DNA of 64,000 nt from Fervidobacterium nodosum Rt17-B1. GTDB lineage: Bacteria > Thermotogota > Thermotogae > Thermotogales > Fervidobacteriaceae. Position 1 is the stretch's first letter; every line of letters starts with the position of its first letter. Of the stretch, positions 59,941 to 64,000 are shown one piece after another. The notes below the pieces were generated by a model. That model did not search any database, was not told the origin of the DNA, and worked only from the letters and a program-made list of their open reading frames with translations. The stretch is taken from the NCBI RefSeq assembly GCF_000017545.1, contig NC_009718.1, forward strand, positions 124,001 through 188,000, in the 5' to 3' direction. The position numbers and the translations under genes are program-made.

Positions 59941-62241
59941 ATGCCAAAGAAAACGGAATTGAAAAAATTATTTAGTCAAAAAGAATACACACCAATGACA
60001 TTCAAGGAGATTTGCAGATACTTTGGGATAATAGAGGATAATCAGAAAGAACTTTTGAAAGAGCAACTCAACGAATTAATAAATATTGGATATATATTCA
60101 AAGATGATAATGGTAGGTATCAACTCTCTAAGGGTAATTTATTTGTTGGGACAATAGAATTTACCAGAAGTGGTAATTTAACTTTTGTTACAACAGAAGA
60201 TGGTCAAGAGATAGCGGTACCAATCGAGAAAACAAATCTTGCGATGCATAAGGATAAAGTCCAAGTTCAGATTATAGGTAAATGGTACGAATTACCAGAG
60301 GGTAGAGTTGTCAAAATACTGGAAAGAGGAATAAAAAAATTCGTTGGTGTTTTTGAAACGCGAGGGCAGTTTGCATATATCATACCTGATGATCCAAAAT
60401 TACCTTTCGAATTTAAAGTTCCGATAGAAGATATAAATGGTGCTAAACCTGGGATGAAAGTAGTGGCTGAAATTACCAAGTATCCAAGTATAAAAAGAGG
60501 GCCGGAGGCAAAAGTTGTTGAAGTACTTGGAAAAGTAGAAGACCCTGCTACAGATTTTCCAACAGTTGTTGTGAAACATGACTTACCAGTTCAATTCCCA
60601 GATGATGTGATGGAAGAAGTCTCGAAACTACCAGATAAAGTTTCTGAAAAGGATTTGGAAGGAAGATGGGATTTCAGGAACGAAGTCATCGTAACAATTG
60701 ATGGTTTGGATGCGAAGGATTTTGATGATGCAGTACATGTTAAGAAGTTACCAAATGGTAATTATCTGCTTGGCGTTCATATCGCTGATGTTTCGCATTA
60801 CGTGAAACCAAATACGGCTCTCGATAGAGAAGCTTTCAATCGTGCAACGAGCATATACCTTGCAGATAGGGTTATACCGATGCTACCATTTAAACTATCT
60901 AATGGCTTGTGTAGTTTGGTACAAGGTGAAGACAGATTGGTAATGTCGCTTTTAATGGAAATTGATAAAAAAGGGGAAGTTGTTGACTATAAAGTTGGGA
61001 ATGGTGTTATACGAAGCTACAGAAGGCTTGTTTACGATGACGTAAATGCATTTTTAGAAGGACGTCCTGAGGGTGATAAACTTAAAGACCTTGCTGAGCA
61101 CATTTACCTTATGAAGGAGCTAAAAGATATTCTCAGAGAAAATAGAAGACGTAGGGGAGCTATATTGGATATAGAAGGTGATGAAGTAAAGATTATTTTA
61201 GATGAAAAAGGCCATGCAATTGATATAGTACCCCGAAAGCGTGGAGAATCAGAGGTAATAATAGAAGAATTTATGATAAAAGCTAACGAAACTGTCGCCG
61301 AAATATTCCATAATGCCGATATACCTTTTATTTATAGAATTCACGAACAACCTGACTTTGATACATTATTCCAGTTGAAAAATTACCTAAGTGCGATAGG
61401 TATCAATATGAAACTTCCCCAACAGATTCATCCTAAGATACTCCAAGAGCTTTTGGAGAAAACAAAAGATCATCCTCTTAGAAGTAGTATTCAAAGGCTT
61501 TTGGTTAGATCTATGAAACGTGCCATTTACTCGCCAAGCAATATAGGTCATTTTGGTTTAGCGTCGGAAGCTTACACGCACTTTACATCTCCGATAAGAA
61601 GGTATCCTGATCTTATCGTTCATAGATTGTTGAAAAAATACCTCGAAACTGGAGGAAGTATTTCTAAAAAAGAGATGAAAAATATTGAAAAATATCTTGA
61701 AAAAGCTTCAATACATTGTAGTAAACGTGAACGCGTGGCAGACGAAGCCGAATGGGATTATGAAGCATTAAAGAAGATAGATTACATATCAAAACATATC
61801 GGTGAAGTGTACAAAGTTGTTGTAACATCTGTTGCCAAATTTGGTTTATTCGTGGAGATACCTGATAAATATATCTCAGGACTTATACACATTTCCACTT
61901 TGGATGATTATTACTTTTATGATGAGCAAAAGAGTATTTTAACGGGGAAACACTCTGGAAAAATCTATAGAATAGGTGACGTGTTGTACGCAAAAGTTGT
62001 TAAGGCTGATAAGGTAAGGATGGAAATAGATTTTGTTGAAGCTTCTTCAGAAGATTCAGCACTAATGGAAGAAACTGAACAGATAGTAAAAGAATACGGT
62101 GTATCTATAAAGGCTAAATCAAAAGAGAAATCATCGAAAAAGGCTTTAAATAAGTCAAAGAGCTATGAGCAAACTGTACAAAAAAGAAAGAAATCAAGCA
62201 AAGAATCTAAAACGGGAATGAAAGATAAAAAACAGAAATAA
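59941..62241 (+). CDS. rnr: Ribonuclease R
   Basis: A 766-residue exoribonuclease: N-terminal helix-turn-helix/cold-shock domains (to about 205), the RNB catalytic domain with [15 protein letters not shown] (metal-binding acidic cluster near residues 252-265) and [15 protein letters not shown], the S1 domain ([17 protein letters not shown]...IHISTL, about 640-710) and a long Lys/Ser-rich tail from about 725. It degrades structured RNA 3' to 5' and is used in mRNA decay and rRNA quality control. Start ATG after AAAGGGGGAATATAA. The basic tail is family-typical. Confidence 0.97.
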   Translation: MPKKTELKKLFSQKEYTPMTFKEICRYFGIIEDNQKELLKEQLNELINIGYIFKDDNGRYQLSKGNLFVGTIEFTRSGNLTFVTTEDGQEIAVPIEKTNLAMHKDKVQVQIIGKWYELPEGRVVKILERGIKKFVGVFETRGQFAYIIPDDPKLPFEFKVPIEDINGAKPGMKVVAEITKYPSIKRGPEAKVVEVLGKVEDPATDFPTVVVKHDLPVQFPDDVMEEVSKLPDKVSEKDLEGRWDFRNEVIVTIDGLDAKDFDDAVHVKKLPNGNYLLGVHIADVSHYVKPNTALDREAFNRATSIYLADRVIPMLPFKLSNGLCSLVQGEDRLVMSLLMEIDKKGEVVDYKVGNGVIRSYRRLVYDDVNAFLEGRPEGDKLKDLAEHIYLMKELKDILRENRRRRGAILDIEGDEVKIILDEKGHAIDIVPRKRGESEVIIEEFMIKANETVAEIFHNADIPFIYRIHEQPDFDTLFQLKNYLSAIGINMKLPQQIHPKILQELLEKTKDHPLRSSIQRLLVRSMKRAIYSPSNIGHFGLASEAYTHFTSPIRRYPDLIVHRLLKKYLETGGSISKKEMKNIEKYLEKASIHCSKRERVADEAEWDYEALKKIDYISKHIGEVYKVVVTSVAKFGLFVEIPDKYISGLIHISTLDDYYFYDEQKSILTGKHSGKIYRIGDVLYAKVVKADKVRMEIDFVEASSEDSALMEETEQIVKEYGVSIKAKSKEKSSKKALNKSKSYEQTVQKRKKSSKESKTGMKDKKQK

Positions 62242-62285
62242 TTTTTAAATATTCGAAAATTTCGAAAATTTCCGAGGTGGTAATC

Positions 62286-64000
62286 ATGGTTTCTGAAAAA
62301 ATAAAACAGGAGGTAGAAAAGCTAAGAAAAGAAATTGAGTACCATAATTACAGATACTATGTTCTTGCTCAGCCAGTCATAAGTGATGAAGAATACGATA
62401 AATTGATGAAACGATTAATGGAGTTAGAGGAAAAATATCCTGAGTTAAAAACTCCCGATTCACCAACACAAAGAGTTGGTGGACAGCTGATTGAGGGATT
62501 TGAGACAGTTGAACACAGCGAACCAATGCTCAGCCTTGATAATACATACAACGAAAATGAAATAAGGAATTTTCACGAAAGAATTAGAAAAGTTGTTAGA
62601 GATGTTCAATACGTTGCAGAACTTAAAATTGACGGAGTATCTATTGCTTTGAGATATGAGAATGGTCTTTTAGTAAGGGCTATCACAAGAGGCGATGGGT
62701 TAAGAGGCGATGATGTTACTGCAAATGTCAAAACAGTTAAATCAATTCCGCTTAGACTTCCCGAACCTCTAACGATAGAAGTACGTGGTGAAATATTCAT
62801 GCCAGTTCAATATTTTGAAGAATTTAATCGACAACGTGAAGAAGAGGGTTTACTGCCATTTGCTAATCCAAGGAACGCAACGGCGGGAACGCTTCACCTA
62901 CTTGATCCATCACAAGTTGCTCAAAGAAAATTGGATTCCTTCATGTACTATATTGTAAAACCACAACAATACGATTTGAAAACTCAATGGGATGCGCTTA
63001 AGTTTTTGGAAAAATTACATTTCAAAGTTAATCCACATAGTAAATTATTAAGCTCGATAGAAGAAGTGATAGATTATTGGAAAGAATGGACCGAAAAAAG
63101 GAAGAAACTTGAGTATTGGATAGATGGTGTTGTAGTAAAGGTTAACGATTTTGAACAGCAAAACGAACTTGGTTGGACTGCTAAATCACCACGTTGGGCA
63201 ATTGCCTTTAAATTTCCAGCGCAACAAGTTAGAACGAAGGTCTTAAATATCACATTCCAGGTAGGAAGAACAGGGACTATTACACCTGTTGCGGAGTTTG
63301 AACCGGTTGAACTTGAAGGTAGCATAGTTAAGAGGGCTTCTTTGCACAATTTTGACTATATAAAAGAAAATGATATACGTGTAGGAGATTATGTTTTTAT
63401 AGAAAAAGCTGGAGGTATAATTCCACAGATTTCGTATGTCTTAAAAGAATTACGTGACGGTGATGAAATAGAAACTGTTCCACCAGAAAAATGTCCCGAA
63501 TGTGGAGGACCTGTTGGTAAAGAGTCGGGAGAATACGTAGCTTACAAATGTCTGAATCCACATTGCCCAGCAAAATTGAAAAGACATATTGAAGTATTTG
63601 TATCACGTCAAGCGATGGATATACAAGGTCTTGGGCCAAAGATTATTTCTAAGATTGTTGATGCTGGATTAGTTAAGGATATAGCAGATTTATATTATTT
63701 AAATATCTTTGATTTAGCGCAAATAAGCGGACTTGGTCCAAAAATGATATCAAATATACTAAGTGAGATAGAAAAATCAAAACAAAATCCAATTGAAAAA
63801 TTGCTAGTTGGACTTGGAATACCAGGTGTTGGTGAAAAGATTGCAAAAGTGCTTGCCAAAAAGTATAAAAGCATGGAAGAACTTTCAAAAGCAGATATAA
63901 AAGAATTGAGTGAAATTGAAGGAATTGGAGAAGATATCGCTAAGAATATAGTCGAATATTTCAATTCGCCAAAGACAAAGGAAATATTGGAAAAATTACG
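62286..64000 (+). CDS. ligA: NAD-dependent DNA ligase, 5' part (3' end outside window)
   Basis: Open from the ATG at 62286 (GAGGTGGTAATC upstream) to the window end without a stop. About 571 residues are visible, whereas LigA is usually ~670. Ia domain, NAD site AELKIDGVS with adenylated Lys at K114, OB fold ([21 protein letters not shown]), zinc ribbon CPECGG...CLNPHC at about 400-426 and the start of the HhH repeats ([15 protein letters not shown]) are seen. The BRCT domain would lie beyond 64000. Joins Okazaki fragments. 44 bases after rnr, probably the same transcript. Confidence 0.95.
   Translation, partial: MVSEKIKQEVEKLRKEIEYHNYRYYVLAQPVISDEEYDKLMKRLMELEEKYPELKTPDSPTQRVGGQLIEGFETVEHSEPMLSLDNTYNENEIRNFHERIRKVVRDVQYVAELKIDGVSIALRYENGLLVRAITRGDGLRGDDVTANVKTVKSIPLRLPEPLTIEVRGEIFMPVQYFEEFNRQREEEGLLPFANPRNATAGTLHLLDPSQVAQRKLDSFMYYIVKPQQYDLKTQWDALKFLEKLHFKVNPHSKLLSSIEEVIDYWKEWTEKRKKLEYWIDGVVVKVNDFEQQNELGWTAKSPRWAIAFKFPAQQVRTKVLNITFQVGRTGTITPVAEFEPVELEGSIVKRASLHNFDYIKENDIRVGDYVFIEKAGGIIPQISYVLKELRDGDEIETVPPEKCPECGGPVGKESGEYVAYKCLNPHCPAKLKRHIEVFVSRQAMDIQGLGPKIISKIVDAGLVKDIADLYYLNIFDLAQISGLGPKMISNILSEIEKSKQNPIEKLLVGLGIPGVGEKIAKVLAKKYKSMEELSKADIKELSEIEGIGEDIAKNIVEYFNSPKTKEILEKL

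Overview
The window is AT-rich bacterial DNA with closely packed genes, many overlapping stop/start pairs, frequent TTG and GTG starts and strong GGAGG-type ribosome binding sites. Gene content and protein similarity recalled from memory point to a thermophilic anaerobe of the Thermotogota, most likely Fervidobacterium or a close relative. Supporting signs are a TM287/288-type heterodimeric exporter, a family 4 uracil-DNA glycosylase, a TGS-domain kinase of the uridine kinase family and a short adenosylhomocysteinase. No rRNA, tRNA, CRISPR array, insertion sequence or prophage was seen, and no stretch over about 250 bases lacks a gene.

Layout. 1-3870 (+): end of hflX, an M23 peptidase, a small zinc-ribbon-like protein, metK, rpsT and an acidic small protein, closed by a terminator. 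3900-8000 (-): a three-gene operon of corrinoid adenosyltransferase, histidine ammonia-lyase and a Cache chemoreceptor. 8058-8576 (-): a GNAT acetyltransferase. 8600-19581 (-): a ten-gene run starting with a small FtsQ-like membrane protein, then ftsA, ftsZ, a pilB-type ATPase, an unknown membrane-anchored protein, ahcY, RNase E/G, a TGS kinase, a DtxR-like regulator and a small DUF4911-like protein. 19768-21669 (+): a secreted multidomain protein (four small beta repeats, SUMF1-like domain, PDZ). 21682-25536 (-): a repair-flavoured operon (UDG, DtxR-like regulator, sugar epimerase, rarA, macro domain). 25784-29894 (-): MarR regulator plus heterodimeric ABC exporter, with an operator laid over its promoter.

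30117-42586 (+): an eleven-gene run with ruvB, yggS, yggT, nadK, a PhoU-like protein, a very unusual LptF/G permease fused to an LptD-like outer-membrane domain, tilS, ftsH, a hotdog-fold protein and a radical SAM enzyme. 42564-44762 (-): rsmE, a MalK/MsmX-type ATPase and an orphan Phd-type antitoxin. 44984-48254 (+): radical SAM/SPASM-like enzyme, TetR regulator and MFS transporter. 48334-50848 (-): an S1 protein, L31 and an H-NOX chemoreceptor. 50962-51654 (+): a class II amidotransferase-like protein. 51718-59722 (-): purine permease, aminotransferase, radC, maf, a NYN/PIN-like putative RNase, an MBL hydrolase and a gate-domain membrane protein. 59941-64000 (+): rnr and the start of ligA.

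The most striking items are the single-polypeptide LptFG-LptD fusion, which would join inner-membrane and outer-membrane parts of a lipid-export bridge, and the H-NOX chemoreceptor whose heme pocket keeps the residues expected for oxygen binding. Other notable items are the POTRA-less FtsQ candidate, the cysteine-lacking SUMF1-like protein, a rarA gene whose conserved N-terminus has no ordinary start codon, and the exporter operator/promoter overlay.
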